From positions 1-39,651 of the forward strand of contig MVRS01000223.1 in NCBI GenBank assembly GCA_002067975.1: a DNA stretch of 39,651 nt, given 5' to 3'. Shown one piece after another: positions 22,091 to 30,379 of this stretch. The notes beneath the pieces were generated by a model, which made no database searches, was not told where the DNA came from, and saw only the letters and a list, made by a program, of their open reading frames with translations. How positions within the stretch are numbered: the stretch's first letter is position 1; every line of letters starts with the position of its first letter. The translations under genes were made by a program, and so were the position numbers. The DNA comes from Syntrophorhabdus sp. PtaU1.Bin058. Lineage in GTDB: Bacteria; Desulfobacterota; Syntrophorhabdia; Syntrophorhabdales; Syntrophorhabdaceae.

Positions 22091-23269
22091 ATGATAATCA
22101 AGGCAAATATCAAGGAGGCGCTGAAAAGCCTTATAACGGCAAAACAGCGCACGATCCTCGCCCTTATCGGCATTGTCATCGGTATCGGGTCCGTCATCGG
22201 CATGGTATCGATCGGCACGATCGTACAGAACGAGGCCCTGAAGCAGTTCAGGGACATGGGCATCGATATCGTCTCGGTCACAAAGGATTATGAAGACCAG
22301 GGCGGCGACAAAGGGTTCAGCATCGATGACATCTATAGCCTGCCGGATTACAGTCCCTTGATCAAAAAGGTGGCACCCTATATTATATCGAGCACACAGT
22401 ATTCATACATGGGTCAGGATCTGTATATCGAACTCATGGGTGTCGATGAATCGTTTTTCGATCTCAATAAATTATATGTCCGGGAAGGTCGTCTGTTGTC
22501 CGATCTCGACAGGGACAGGTTTTTCTGCGTCATCGGCGCAGAGACCGCGGATATGCTGCGAAGGGTCGGCATCAGAAAACTCATTGGAGGGCAGTTTCTG
22601 TTCGGGGATCGCATCTACACTGTGGTCGGCATCCTCAAAGATCTCCCTGAGGGCGGCGGCATGAGACCGTCCGGTATCAACAGAAGCGCCATCACCCATA
22701 TCAGTACGGCCTTGCGCGCATTCACAACAAATGATATCACCACCTTCATGGCAAGGGTAAACACGCAGGACAGCAAGACAGTCAAGGACGTCATAGAGAA
22801 TTATTTCAATAAAAAGGCAAGAGGGCTCCGCGTAAGGGTGCGCACTGCGGAAGAATTGATAACACAGATGCAAAAACAGATGCAGCTTTTTACCCTGTTG
22901 CTCGGTGCAATAGGGAGCATCGCCCTCATCGTCGGGGGCATCGGTGTCATGAACGTCATGCTCATTTCAGTGACGGAGCGCCGTAAGGAGATAGGCATAC
23001 GAAGGGCCCTCGGCGCCCAGAGGAACGATATTGAGACACAGTTCATCATAGAGTCGGTCACCCTCTGCTTTGTCGGCGGCATTATCGGCATAATCATGGG
23101 GATCGTCATTTCTTACGTCTTTGCGCATTTTTCCAAATGGGAGTTTCTCATATCGCAGTCTGCAATTGTCCTTGGCTTTGGTGTTGCAACGGCGGTGGGG
23201 GTCTTTTTCGGCTATTACCCTGCCCGCTCAGCATCCCGTCTCGACCCTGCAACGGCGCTGAGGGAATAG
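22091..23269 (+). CDS. ABC transporter permease (MacB/FtsX-like)
   Basis: The 392-residue protein has the N-terminal membrane helix (LALIGIVIGIGSVIGMVSIG), a large periplasmic domain of about 230 residues (MacB-PCD type) and three C-terminal helices with TERRKEIGIRRALGAQRNDI and the final FGYYPARSASRLDPATALRE, the standard FtsX ending. It completes the pump with the PAS-adaptor and TolC. The start is the ATG 7 bp after the ATPase gene, and no terminator is seen after the stop other than a word-array island. Confidence 0.92.
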   Translation: MIIKANIKEALKSLITAKQRTILALIGIVIGIGSVIGMVSIGTIVQNEALKQFRDMGIDIVSVTKDYEDQGGDKGFSIDDIYSLPDYSPLIKKVAPYIISSTQYSYMGQDLYIELMGVDESFFDLNKLYVREGRLLSDLDRDRFFCVIGAETADMLRRVGIRKLIGGQFLFGDRIYTVVGILKDLPEGGGMRPSGINRSAITHISTALRAFTTNDITTFMARVNTQDSKTVKDVIENYFNKKARGLRVRVRTAEELITQMQKQMQLFTLLLGAIGSIALIVGGIGVMNVMLISVTERRKEIGIRRALGAQRNDIETQFIIESVTLCFVGGIIGIIMGIVISYVFAHFSKWEFLISQSAIVLGFGVATAVGVFFGYYPARSASRLDPATALRE

Positions 23270-23404
23270 CTAATAACTGATCGTATATCGTAGTTCGTAT
23301 ATAGGCCGTATATCGTATTTCGTATATCGTATATCGAAAAACCCGTAAGGCGTGAGACGTGACGGGAGAAAGGCAGCGGAGAGCGTAAGAGCCGAGAGCG
23401 AAGA
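23270..23404. repeat. word-array island after the efflux operon
   Basis: TAATAACTGATCGTATATCG then GTAGTTCGTATATAGG and CGTATATCGTATATCG words (23270-23337) run into CCCGTAAGGCGTGAGACG (23341-23358) and GGAGAGCGTAAGAGCCGAGAGCG words (23375-23400). The last group is the reverse complement of the CTCTTCGCTGCC block at 24920-24958. No gene is supported here. Confidence 0.6.
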
Positions 23405-23434
23405 GTGGAAAGCAAAGAACAGATGGAGGGTGGA

Positions 23435-23842
23435 ATGAAAAAAACGGTTTTAACAGTCTTTGTGATGACCTGCCTGCTGATCCTGTTCATGTCCCATGGG
23501 TGCGCCCAGGAATCAGCCATGAAACGGAAAAAGGTCTTCAGCGGTTCCGAAACTCCCTTTGTGATGAAGGCCGGCGACGAGTTCGTCCTGACGCTCGAAT
23601 CGAATCCTACAACAGGCTACCGGTGGCAGATCGCAGACAAGCCGGACGAAAAGATAGTCAGGCTCATCGGCTCGGAATACAAGGCCCCGGACACGAAGCT
23701 CGTCGGAGCAGGGGGTAACGAGATCTGGACCTTCAGGGCGGAAGGCAAGGGGAAGGCTGCGATCAATCTCATATATGTCCGTCCCTGGGAAAAGGGCACT
23801 CCTCCTGCAAAGACGGCAAACGTGACGATAGTGGTGGATTAG
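23435..23842 (+). CDS. chagasin-like cysteine protease inhibitor (I42 family), lipoprotein
   Basis: The 135-residue protein has a lipoprotein signal (LLILFMSHGC, lipidated C23). The inhibitor fold motifs come in order: NPTTGYRW at 57-64, GAGG at 91-94 and RPWE at 116-119, which form the three loops that enter the protease active site in chagasin. It probably acts in the periplasm or at the cell surface against papain-type proteases. The ATG at 23435 follows GGAGGGTGG directly; an in-frame ATG ten codons earlier has no ribosome site. It converges on the MBL gene with a 4-bp overlap. Confidence 0.88.
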   Translation: MKKTVLTVFVMTCLLILFMSHGCAQESAMKRKKVFSGSETPFVMKAGDEFVLTLESNPTTGYRWQIADKPDEKIVRLIGSEYKAPDTKLVGAGGNEIWTFRAEGKGKAAINLIYVRPWEKGTPPAKTANVTIVVD

Positions 23843-24792
23843 ACCTCGATCTCCATTCCGTCGTATGCAAGATCAATTATAAGCGGATAGGACTCTGCGT
23901 AGAGTGCGAGATATCTTCTCGTCTTTTCCAGAAATTCTTCCAGTGTAGCGTCATCGACCGTCGGTTCGTTGTGATACATACAGAGGCGCTTCACTCCTGC
24001 CCTGACGCTCAATTCGACGGCGCTCATGTTGTTCGAATGTCCCCAGTCCTCCTTCGCCAGTACAGCCTCGGAGAAGGCATACTGAGCGTCAAAGATCAGG
24101 AGGTCGGCATCCCGGAAAAAGGCGATGAACGGATAATTCGCATTATCGACATCCTGCTTGTGCTCGGAATCCGTGGAATAGACGATACTCTTGCCGTCCT
24201 TCTCAAACCTGTAGCCATAGGAATGACCGGGGTGGCTCTGCTGAAAGGTCTTTACGGTGAACCCGCCTATCGTGTATGTCTTTCCGGGCTCAAGGACGGT
24301 AAAACGTATATCGCTGCTCATTGCCTCGAGGGGCACCGGGAAATTGTCAAAATTCTGCTGTGTAACGAATGACCCTTCAAGGCGGTCGTGGCACCCGTAG
24401 ATATTCACCTTGTTGCCGGGTATGTATGCAGGGACAAAGAAAGGGAAACCCTGGATGTGGTCCCAGTGGAGGTGGGAAAGAAAGATGTGGAATGCATGCT
24501 GCTTCCGGGCGCCCTGCTGCATAACACGGTTTCCGAAATCTCTCAGTCCCGTCCCGGCGTCACAGATGATGTAATCTTCACCGTCCATGATCTCCGTGCA
24601 GGACGTGTTCGTACCGTAGCCCCCTTTTACGGAAAAAGGAAGACCTGTGTCTATGAACTGCTGGATCGCGTTGTCGTCATAGGAGGGCAGACCCTCAGAT
24701 GCCTTTATTGCCTTGAATATCTTTGTCCTGATTATCTCCGCCGTAACAGATGCCGGCAGCGAACCGCGTGTTCCCCAGAAATGCACCTTCAT
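23839..24792 (-). CDS. MBL-fold metallohydrolase (RNase Z / cyclic phosphodiesterase-like)
   Basis: The 317-residue protein starts MKVHFWGTRGSLPAS, the usual entry of this MBL subclass. The metal site is H107-x-H109-x-D111-H112 (HLHWDHIQG), with the later HSYGYR, STDSEH, FDAQ and MYHNEP segments that supply further ligands. Members cleave phosphodiesters such as cyclic phosphates; the substrate here is unknown. A 50-residue stretch (14-62, TAEIIRTKIFKAIKASEG...) between the first strand and GGYGTNTSC is an insertion that many relatives with response-regulator or cNMP partners also show. Ribosome site GGAGGGGTGG lies just upstream of the ATG. Confidence 0.85.
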   Translation of the reverse strand: MKVHFWGTRGSLPASVTAEIIRTKIFKAIKASEGLPSYDDNAIQQFIDTGLPFSVKGGYGTNTSCTEIMDGEDYIICDAGTGLRDFGNRVMQQGARKQHAFHIFLSHLHWDHIQGFPFFVPAYIPGNKVNIYGCHDRLEGSFVTQQNFDNFPVPLEAMSSDIRFTVLEPGKTYTIGGFTVKTFQQSHPGHSYGYRFEKDGKSIVYSTDSEHKQDVDNANYPFIAFFRDADLLIFDAQYAFSEAVLAKEDWGHSNNMSAVELSVRAGVKRLCMYHNEPTVDDATLEEFLEKTRRYLALYAESYPLIIDLAYDGMEIEV

Positions 24793-24877
24793 ATGATCTC
24801 CACCCCTCCTGGAATTCTTTGAAGCGGATTATAACAGGAAACGGCAGGGCCGCGCAAGTCGATAGTGAGGGGCATAA

Positions 24878-25018
24878 ACCCGTAAGTCGTTAGTCGTTAG
24901 GCGTAAGGCGAGAGAACCCGGACTCTCTGCTTTCATCTCTTTCGCTCTTCGCTGCCTTTTCCCCTCACGACTTACGGGATTTGTCGCCTCACGACTTACG
25001 CCTTACGGATGTTTCATA
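24878..25018. repeat. word-array island upstream of the acyl-CoA synthetase
   Basis: CCCGTAAGTCGTTAGTCG and GTTAGGCGTAAGGCG (24879-24910) face CTCACGACTTACGGG (24964-24978) and CGCCTCACGACTTACGCC (24985-25002), which are their reverse complements. Between them is CTTTCATCTCTTTCGCTCTTCGC (24929-24952, a 24-nt pyrimidine-rich stretch given here in part). The inverted copies could form a 10-16 bp stem. No gene lies between 24793 and 25056. Confidence 0.6.
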
Positions 25019-25056
25019 TCGTCTGCTTATTGTATTTTCCACGCTAAAGGATTACA

Positions 25057-26469
25057 ATGACTTCAACGCGCTTCAACAATTGGTCCGCTCAAGAGGGGAA
25101 GATGGATCTTAAACGGCTGTTTAAACCGGAAACAATGGCGGTCATCGGAGTTTCTCTCAACAACGAATCCCATCCGGCAAACGTCATATATAACAAAAAC
25201 CATCTCCGTTACCAGATCCCGGTCTATGCGGTAAACAGCAAGGGCGGCCTGATCCGCGGAGAGCCCGTGTACCCGAAGATCGGCGATATCCCGGCAAAGA
25301 TCGACCTGGCGATCATCGCCACGAAGGCCGACATTGTCCCCACGGTGACGGCTGAATGCATTGAGGCCGGCGTGGGAGGCGCAGTGGTCATTTCAGGCGG
25401 ATTTTCAGAGGCAGGCTTTACCGATCTCCAGGACAGGCTTGTATCAACGGCAAGGGAGGCCGGTTTCCCGTTCATCGGGCCCAATTGCCTCGGGATCTTC
25501 TCCCCTTTCCTCATGGACACCTTCTTCATACCGGGCGAGAGGATGGTAATACCGCGTAAGGGGAAAGTTGCCATGGTCAGCCAGAGCGGGGGTATTCTTG
25601 TAGACCATATGGCCAAATGCGCCCTCGAAGGGGTCGGGGTGTCGCTTGCCGTCAGCATAGGCAACAAGGCCCTCATCAACGAGATCGATATGCTCAAATA
25701 TCTCAGCGAAGACCCCGGGACCGAGGTGATCACCTTTTACCTTGAGGGGTTTGACGAAAACGAGGGACGGGCATTCGTGCTTGCCGCAGCAACATGCGGA
25801 AAGCCCGTGATCGTCCTCAAATCAGGCAGAACACCCGCGGGAAGCAATGCCGTGAAGAGCCACACGGCGTCGATCGCCGGTGATTACGAGGTCTTTTCTT
25901 CTGTCATGGCGCAGCATGGAGTGGTTGAGGCAACGGACGAGTATGAGATCGTGACCTTTGCCGAGTCCCTCAGTTGTTATAAAAAAACGATCAACGGGAA
26001 CATCGGGATTATTACAGGCAGCGGGGGACACGGCGCCTTAGCTACCGATGCCTGCCTCTCCCATGGGCTCAAGGTGCCGAGATTCAGCGAAGCGGAACAG
26101 GCAGAGCTTCACAACAGCGTATCGCCGACAATAAAGAATATTGCATCTTTCAGTAATCCGGTGGACCTTACAGGGAGTGCGACGGATGACGATTTTGTGG
26201 CAGCAGCCCTCACCTTAAGCAGAAACAACAATATAGAATGCATCATCGTGCTGCTTCTCCCCTATCTCCCCGGGATCACCATGGACCTCGGGGCCAGGCT
26301 GAACTTTGTCTATCAACAGGAGGGCAAGCCTATCGTGGCGTATGTGCCCCACGTGGACAAATACAGCATGCTCATCGACGGCTTTACATTAAACAATATG
26401 CCCGTTGCCCATACCGTAGAAGACGCAGTGCACATGGCGGAGGCGATGAGGAGGTACAGACCATGCTAG
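25057..26469 (+). CDS. acyl-/acetyl-CoA synthetase (ADP-forming), alpha-type subunit
   Basis: The 470-residue protein has the CoA-binding Rossmann domain (AVIGVS at 28-33), GPNCLGIF (141-148), the succinyl-CoA-synthetase-like ligase part (VAMVSQSGG at 171-179) and SHTASIAGD, where H269 is the likely phosphohistidine. Such enzymes couple hydrolysis of an acyl-CoA to ATP formation from ADP, typical of peptide or acid-fermenting anaerobes. Substrate preference is not visible. ATG 25057 has AAAGG 6 nt upstream; ATG 25102 (MDLKRLF) also has a ribosome site (GAGGGG) and may be the true start. Its last codons lie in a 53-bp tandem duplication. Confidence 0.9.
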   Translation: MTSTRFNNWSAQEGKMDLKRLFKPETMAVIGVSLNNESHPANVIYNKNHLRYQIPVYAVNSKGGLIRGEPVYPKIGDIPAKIDLAIIATKADIVPTVTAECIEAGVGGAVVISGGFSEAGFTDLQDRLVSTAREAGFPFIGPNCLGIFSPFLMDTFFIPGERMVIPRKGKVAMVSQSGGILVDHMAKCALEGVGVSLAVSIGNKALINEIDMLKYLSEDPGTEVITFYLEGFDENEGRAFVLAAATCGKPVIVLKSGRTPAGSNAVKSHTASIAGDYEVFSSVMAQHGVVEATDEYEIVTFAESLSCYKKTINGNIGIITGSGGHGALATDACLSHGLKVPRFSEAEQAELHNSVSPTIKNIASFSNPVDLTGSATDDDFVAAALTLSRNNNIECIIVLLLPYLPGITMDLGARLNFVYQQEGKPIVAYVPHVDKYSMLIDGFTLNNMPVAHTVEDAVHMAEAMRRYRPC

Positions 26470-26515
26470 TTAAAGACGCAGTGCACATGGCGGAGGCGAT
26501 GAGGAGGTACAGACC
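26420..26515. repeat. 43-bp tandem duplication (period 53) at the alpha-beta junction
   Basis: Positions 26420-26462 and 26473-26515 are identical over 43 bp. The first copy encodes the alpha-subunit end (DAVHMAEAMRRYRP). The second is intergenic and carries the GAGGAGG that serves the beta start. The copies are identical at every position, so the event is probably recent or is kept by recombination. Confidence 0.92.
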
Positions 26516-26525
26516 GTCATGTTAA
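26463..26525 (+). CDS. 20-codon coupling ORF between the synthetase subunits
   Basis: This ORF starts at ATG 26463, which overlaps the alpha stop as ATGCTAG (7 bp). It ends in TAA 26523-26525, which overlaps the beta start as ATGTTAA (7 bp). It reads MLVKDAVHMAEAMRRYRPSC, so most of it repeats the alpha C-terminus through the tandem duplication. The ribosome site for ATG 26463 is GAGGAGG in the first copy. The peptide is probably not functional; the ORF likely passes ribosomes from alpha to beta. Confidence 0.5.
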   Translation: MLVKDAVHMAEAMRRYRPSC

Positions 26526-27199
26526 GGGAAGAGGTCCTCTCATTACTGTCTGAAGCATCTTCAAGAGGATGGCTGATGGAGCCGCAGGCAAAAGAGGTCT
26601 TTCGTCTCGCCGGTCTCGATGTGACACGGTTCCTCTGGACGGAAAAGATTCAGGAGGCAGCCCGGTTTGCCTCTGAGATCGGGTATCCTGTAGTTGCAAA
26701 GGTGGTCTCCCCTGAAGTGATCCACAAATCCGATGTCTCCGGGGTCGTCCTCGGGATCTCCAACGATAAGCAGCTCGGAGAGGCCTTTAAGGCGATGAGT
26801 ACGATCAGGGGATTCCAGGGGGTCATTGTGGAGGAGACGGTGCGCGGGACGGAGCTCATCCTGGGGATGAAGCTGGATAAACAATTCGGGCCCATTATCA
26901 TGCTCGGAACGGGCGGGACGGCAGTGGAGATATACAAGGACGTGGCGATCAGGATGGCGCCGCTTCGTGAACAGGATATCGAATCCATGCTGACGTCCCT
27001 CAAGGCACGTCCTCTCCTTGAAGGATACAGGGGCGCAGAGCCGATCAGCGTCGAGGCCCTCAAAACGATGCTCCTCGCCTTTTCATCGCTGGTTATGGAA
27101 TTCGAAAACAAGGTGGAATCGATAGACCTGAACCCGGTTATCTGCAACGCCTCGCGGTGCGTGATAACCGATGCACGGATAATGCTCGCCGGCCGTTAA
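26519..27199 (+). CDS. acyl-/acetyl-CoA synthetase (ADP-forming), beta-type (ATP-grasp) subunit
   Basis: The 226-residue protein is an ATP-grasp_5 domain: EAKxVFRLAGLDVTR-like N-terminus (AKEVFRLAGLDVTRF), VVAKVVSPEVIHKSDVSGVVLGI (57-79), the EETVRGTELILGMKLDKQFGPIIMLGTGG nucleotide region and the Mg-binding ESIDLNPVI near the end. It takes the phosphate from the alpha phosphohistidine and transfers it to ADP. It pairs with the alpha subunit just upstream. The ATG has GAGGAGG 14 nt upstream in the duplicated segment, so coupling via the mini-ORF is likely important. Confidence 0.9.
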   Translation: MLREEVLSLLSEASSRGWLMEPQAKEVFRLAGLDVTRFLWTEKIQEAARFASEIGYPVVAKVVSPEVIHKSDVSGVVLGISNDKQLGEAFKAMSTIRGFQGVIVEETVRGTELILGMKLDKQFGPIIMLGTGGTAVEIYKDVAIRMAPLREQDIESMLTSLKARPLLEGYRGAEPISVEALKTMLLAFSSLVMEFENKVESIDLNPVICNASRCVITDARIMLAGR

Positions 27200-27233
27200 C
27201 CCATGCCTCGATCGATATAATGAGACCGTGAAT

Positions 27234-27290
27234 CGTAAGGCGTGAGGCGATTTAACCCCTTACGACTTACGCCTCACGCCTTACGGGTAT
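27234..27290. terminator. 16-bp inverted word-array repeat between converging genes
   Basis: CGTAAGGCGTGAGGCG (27234-27249) is exactly complementary to CGCCTCACGCCTTACG (27270-27285), with a 20-nt loop containing CTTACGACTTACG-type words. It lies between the beta subunit (plus) and the phosphatase (minus) genes. It can act as a terminator for both, but T-runs are short. It is the clearest case of an array folded into a perfect inverted repeat. Confidence 0.55.
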
Positions 27291-27297
27291 TTCGCTG

Positions 27298-29253
27298 TTA
27301 GTCGCCTTTATAGGTGATCATCATCATCGTGATGTCGTCGGACTGAGGTGTGCTGCCGGCGAATTCACCTATCTCCTGCATCACCGCGCTGATGACCTGA
27401 TCAACGGTTTTGTCCTGGTATTTTGTCAACTCTTTCCGGAGGCGTTCCTCGGAGAAGAGCTCGTTCCTTTCGTTCATCGCCTCTGTAACTCCATCAGTAT
27501 AGAGAAACAGCGAATCACCCTGTCCGAGTGTGATACTACGGGTAGTGTATTGAGCCTCCTCCATTACACCCACAAGAAGCTCGCCGGACTTTTCAAGGTA
27601 GGAGACGTCTCCGTCTCTCTTCATCAGTAACGGGGGATTGTGCCCTCCGTTCGTATACTGCACTTCTCCTGTCCTGATGTTCAGGATCCCGCAAAAAACC
27701 GTCACGAACATACTCATGTCATTACCTATGCAGAGGTCTTCGTTTACCCTGGAGATAATCTTGTCGGTGGTCAGGCCCATTGTTGCCTTGGCCTTGATAA
27801 GGGTCTTCGTAAGCGCCATAAACAACGCCGCAGGGATACCCTTGCCGGAGACATCGGCAATGACAAAACAGAGTTGCTCATCGTCTATGAAGAAGAAGTC
27901 GTAAAGGTCTCCTCCGATCTCCCTGGCAGGTTTTATCATGGCATAGATATCAAACTCTGTCTTCTCCGGGAATGGTGGGAACTTCTTCGGGAGGATGCCC
28001 ATCTGGATATCATGGGCGATCTTCAACTCGCTCTCCATGCGCTCCCTTGACGCAGTTGCCTCTGTAAGCTCCCTGATATATTCCTTCAGGGACTCCTTCA
28101 TGAAACTGAATGCCTCGGAGAGCTTACCTACTTCATCACCTGTCTTCACGGGCGGCAATTCAATATCAAAGTTGCCTGATCCGATATGCTCCGTTGCCCT
28201 TACCATATGCCTTAACGGTTTTGTTATGGACCTCGCGATGAACACGACCGCCACGGCAAGCAGGAGGAGACCGGTAATCCCCAGGACAAGCACGACCTGG
28301 TTGAGGCTGGTAATATCCGCCATCAGCTCATCCTGCGGGAAAAGTATGCCGAGGGACCAGCCGCTTGACTTTATCGGCACATAGGCCATCCAGCAGGATT
28401 TTCCGGTAACCGCACTCTTGACCCACATGGGTGCGATACCCGACTCCCCCCTTATCATCTTCCGTCCGACCTCCCTGAGATTGTCATCCTCTCTTGCTTC
28501 GGCAATGGTAAAGATCGTCTCGTTCATGATGAACTCTTTTATAGGGTGTGTCACAAAGGTCCCGTTCTTGGATATCAAAAAACCATACCCTGATTTAAGG
28601 ATCTTGATAGAGGAAACGATATTGCGCAGGCTTTCGAGGGATACGTCTACAACGACAATGCCCGCTATCTGTCTTTTGTTGCCGATCTTTTTATAAAAGG
28701 GGACGGAATAGGAAGACATCAGTATGCCGCCGCCTTCACCGAAATAGGGCTCTATCCATTGCGGAGATCCGAGCTCCTTCGGGATCTGGTACCAGTCCCA
28801 GTAAAAATAGTTATAATATTTATCGAGATATTTAAAATTTATCCCCCCGTAGGCCTTATAGAAATAAGGCGCAAAAAACTCCTGGTCTTTCTTGAACATA
28901 TAAGGCTCAAAGGCGATTGATGCCCCGTATACCTCGGCATTATTCTCAACAACCGCATAGAGGACCTGAAAAAGCTCCTGTTCGTCGTTCGTGCTGTTCT
29001 CCAGAAAGTATGCTATGTTTTCAGGTATCTTCTGCGTGGCGCTCAACAGGACCTCGATCCTGTTCGTTGTCGTGGTGATAAGGTTGCTGGAATTCTCCCT
29101 GATGCCTTTCTCTATCATCCGTCTGGAGACAAAATAGTTGTAACTGAAGATAGCGGCGAATATGCAGGCACTGCTCAGGGTAAAGAAGAGGACGAGTTTG
29201 AATGCTATCCCTTTATTTCTCAGCATATTTCGCACACTCTTTATAAAAATCAT
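27298..29253 (-). CDS. Cache-HAMP-PP2C (SpoIIE-type) serine phosphatase
   Basis: The 651-residue membrane protein has a membrane helix at 17-40, an extracytoplasmic Cache sensor at about 45-310 (YGASIAFEP, then WIEPYFGEGGGILMSSYSVPFY, IVVVDVSLESL), a second helix at 319-340, HAMP at 341-395 and a PP2C domain from about 430. The PP2C motifs are AREIGGDLYDFF (443-454), VIADVSGKGIPAAL (464-477), LYTDGVTEA (584-592) and SDDITM (638-643), with metal Asp residues kept. These enzymes dephosphorylate STAS antagonists in partner switching. The gene overlaps the binding-protein gene upstream by 41 bp, so the two are coupled. ATG 29226 (MLRNKG) is an alternative start that would cut the overlap to 14 bp. 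Confidence 0.91.
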   Translation of the reverse strand: MIFIKSVRNMLRNKGIAFKLVLFFTLSSACIFAAIFSYNYFVSRRMIEKGIRENSSNLITTTTNRIEVLLSATQKIPENIAYFLENSTNDEQELFQVLYAVVENNAEVYGASIAFEPYMFKKDQEFFAPYFYKAYGGINFKYLDKYYNYFYWDWYQIPKELGSPQWIEPYFGEGGGILMSSYSVPFYKKIGNKRQIAGIVVVDVSLESLRNIVSSIKILKSGYGFLISKNGTFVTHPIKEFIMNETIFTIAEAREDDNLREVGRKMIRGESGIAPMWVKSAVTGKSCWMAYVPIKSSGWSLGILFPQDELMADITSLNQVVLVLGITGLLLLAVAVVFIARSITKPLRHMVRATEHIGSGNFDIELPPVKTGDEVGKLSEAFSFMKESLKEYIRELTEATASRERMESELKIAHDIQMGILPKKFPPFPEKTEFDIYAMIKPAREIGGDLYDFFFIDDEQLCFVIADVSGKGIPAALFMALTKTLIKAKATMGLTTDKIISRVNEDLCIGNDMSMFVTVFCGILNIRTGEVQYTNGGHNPPLLMKRDGDVSYLEKSGELLVGVMEEAQYTTRSITLGQGDSLFLYTDGVTEAMNERNELFSEERLRKELTKYQDKTVDQVISAVMQEIGEFAGSTPQSDDITMMMITYKGD

Positions 29254-30235
29254 TGTAATCAGGCACCTGTTCTATCAAACCGCTGCGCTTAAGCTCGCCG
29301 GCAACCCTGAGGTAATCCTGTTTATTCAGACTGCCGATGGTAATGCCCTTATCGTCCTCCGGCAGGATCAGGTCTTTCATCCTGTTGAGCATCCACCTCT
29401 GGTGAACCCTGTTGGCAGGGACATTTGCCATTGCCATGTACTTGAGAATGATGTCCAGTGCCTCTTCGGGATGCTTGAAGGCGTAGAGCCATCCTTCGAC
29501 AGATGCCTTCGCAAAATTGCAGGCAACAACGGGATCCCTGGCGAAGGTCTGCTCAAGGGTATAGATACCGTCCTCAGGAAAATTTAATCCGTATTCATGG
29601 AAAAAGAAGCTTGTCAGTTCATCGGGATTGACCCCGGCGCTTATGATCGTGTGATATTCATTGTACCACATGGCAGATGCCACATCCACCCCGCCTCTCA
29701 GGAAAAGGTTTACCGAATAAGACTGGGGGATGATCTTCACGTGAAGATTAAATTTTTTGAAAAATGCCAGAGGTTGCAAACGGAACTCATCCCTCCATAG
29801 ACCCACCTTTTTGTCGTTCATGTCCTCGGGCTTCCTGATCCCTCTTTCCTTTTTTGCCACGAGCATGAGGGCAGACCTCTGCACGATCTGTGAGATGTTT
29901 ACGAGCTTTACGCCCTGAGACCGCTTCTGTATCGCTGTAGAAAGCCACACGGTGCCGAAATCCGCCTCCCCTTTCTCCAGCAGGTCAACGGGGACGCTGT
30001 ACGGCCCTCCCATCATTATGTTAAGGTTGATCCCGTATTTCTGGTATATGCCTTTTTCAAAGGCAACGTAATACCCGGCAAATTGCGCCTGCGGACTCCA
30101 CTGAGGTATGAAGGAGACATTCTTAAGGACTGCCTCGGCATAAAGCGCGTTCATCAAAAAGTGGAAAAACGTCACTGAAAAGACTAAACAACGGAGGATG
30201 TTAGACAATCGGGATTTTATTCTTCTCTTCTTCAT
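29213..30235 (-). CDS. NMT1/THI5-like periplasmic substrate-binding protein
   Basis: The 340-residue protein has a signal sequence (about 1-34, hydrophobic VFSVTFFHFLMNALYA). The mature part starts LKNVSFIPQWSPQAQFAGYYVAFEKGIYQKYG, the hallmark of NMT1/THI5 solute-binding proteins for pyrimidine or sulfonate-like ligands. GGPYSVPVDLLEKGEADFG fits too. No permease or ATPase gene is near. It is instead followed by, and overlaps by 41 bp, a Cache-PP2C sensor gene, so it may deliver a ligand signal to the sensor and not to an importer. The ligand is not known. Confidence 0.87.
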   Translation of the reverse strand: MKKRRIKSRLSNILRCLVFSVTFFHFLMNALYAEAVLKNVSFIPQWSPQAQFAGYYVAFEKGIYQKYGINLNIMMGGPYSVPVDLLEKGEADFGTVWLSTAIQKRSQGVKLVNISQIVQRSALMLVAKKERGIRKPEDMNDKKVGLWRDEFRLQPLAFFKKFNLHVKIIPQSYSVNLFLRGGVDVASAMWYNEYHTIISAGVNPDELTSFFFHEYGLNFPEDGIYTLEQTFARDPVVACNFAKASVEGWLYAFKHPEEALDIILKYMAMANVPANRVHQRWMLNRMKDLILPEDDKGITIGSLNKQDYLRVAGELKRSGLIEQVPDYNDFYKECAKYAEK

Positions 30236-30379
30236 CCGGCACGTCTATTATTGTTGCATAGAACGTCAACAGTTAACAGTAAAAATAATAAAAAAAGGAA
30301 CCCGCATATTGATTTTTTTGTTCAAAATAGTCACAATATCCTTAAGCAATATATATTGAAAAAGGAAAGGAAGACACAG

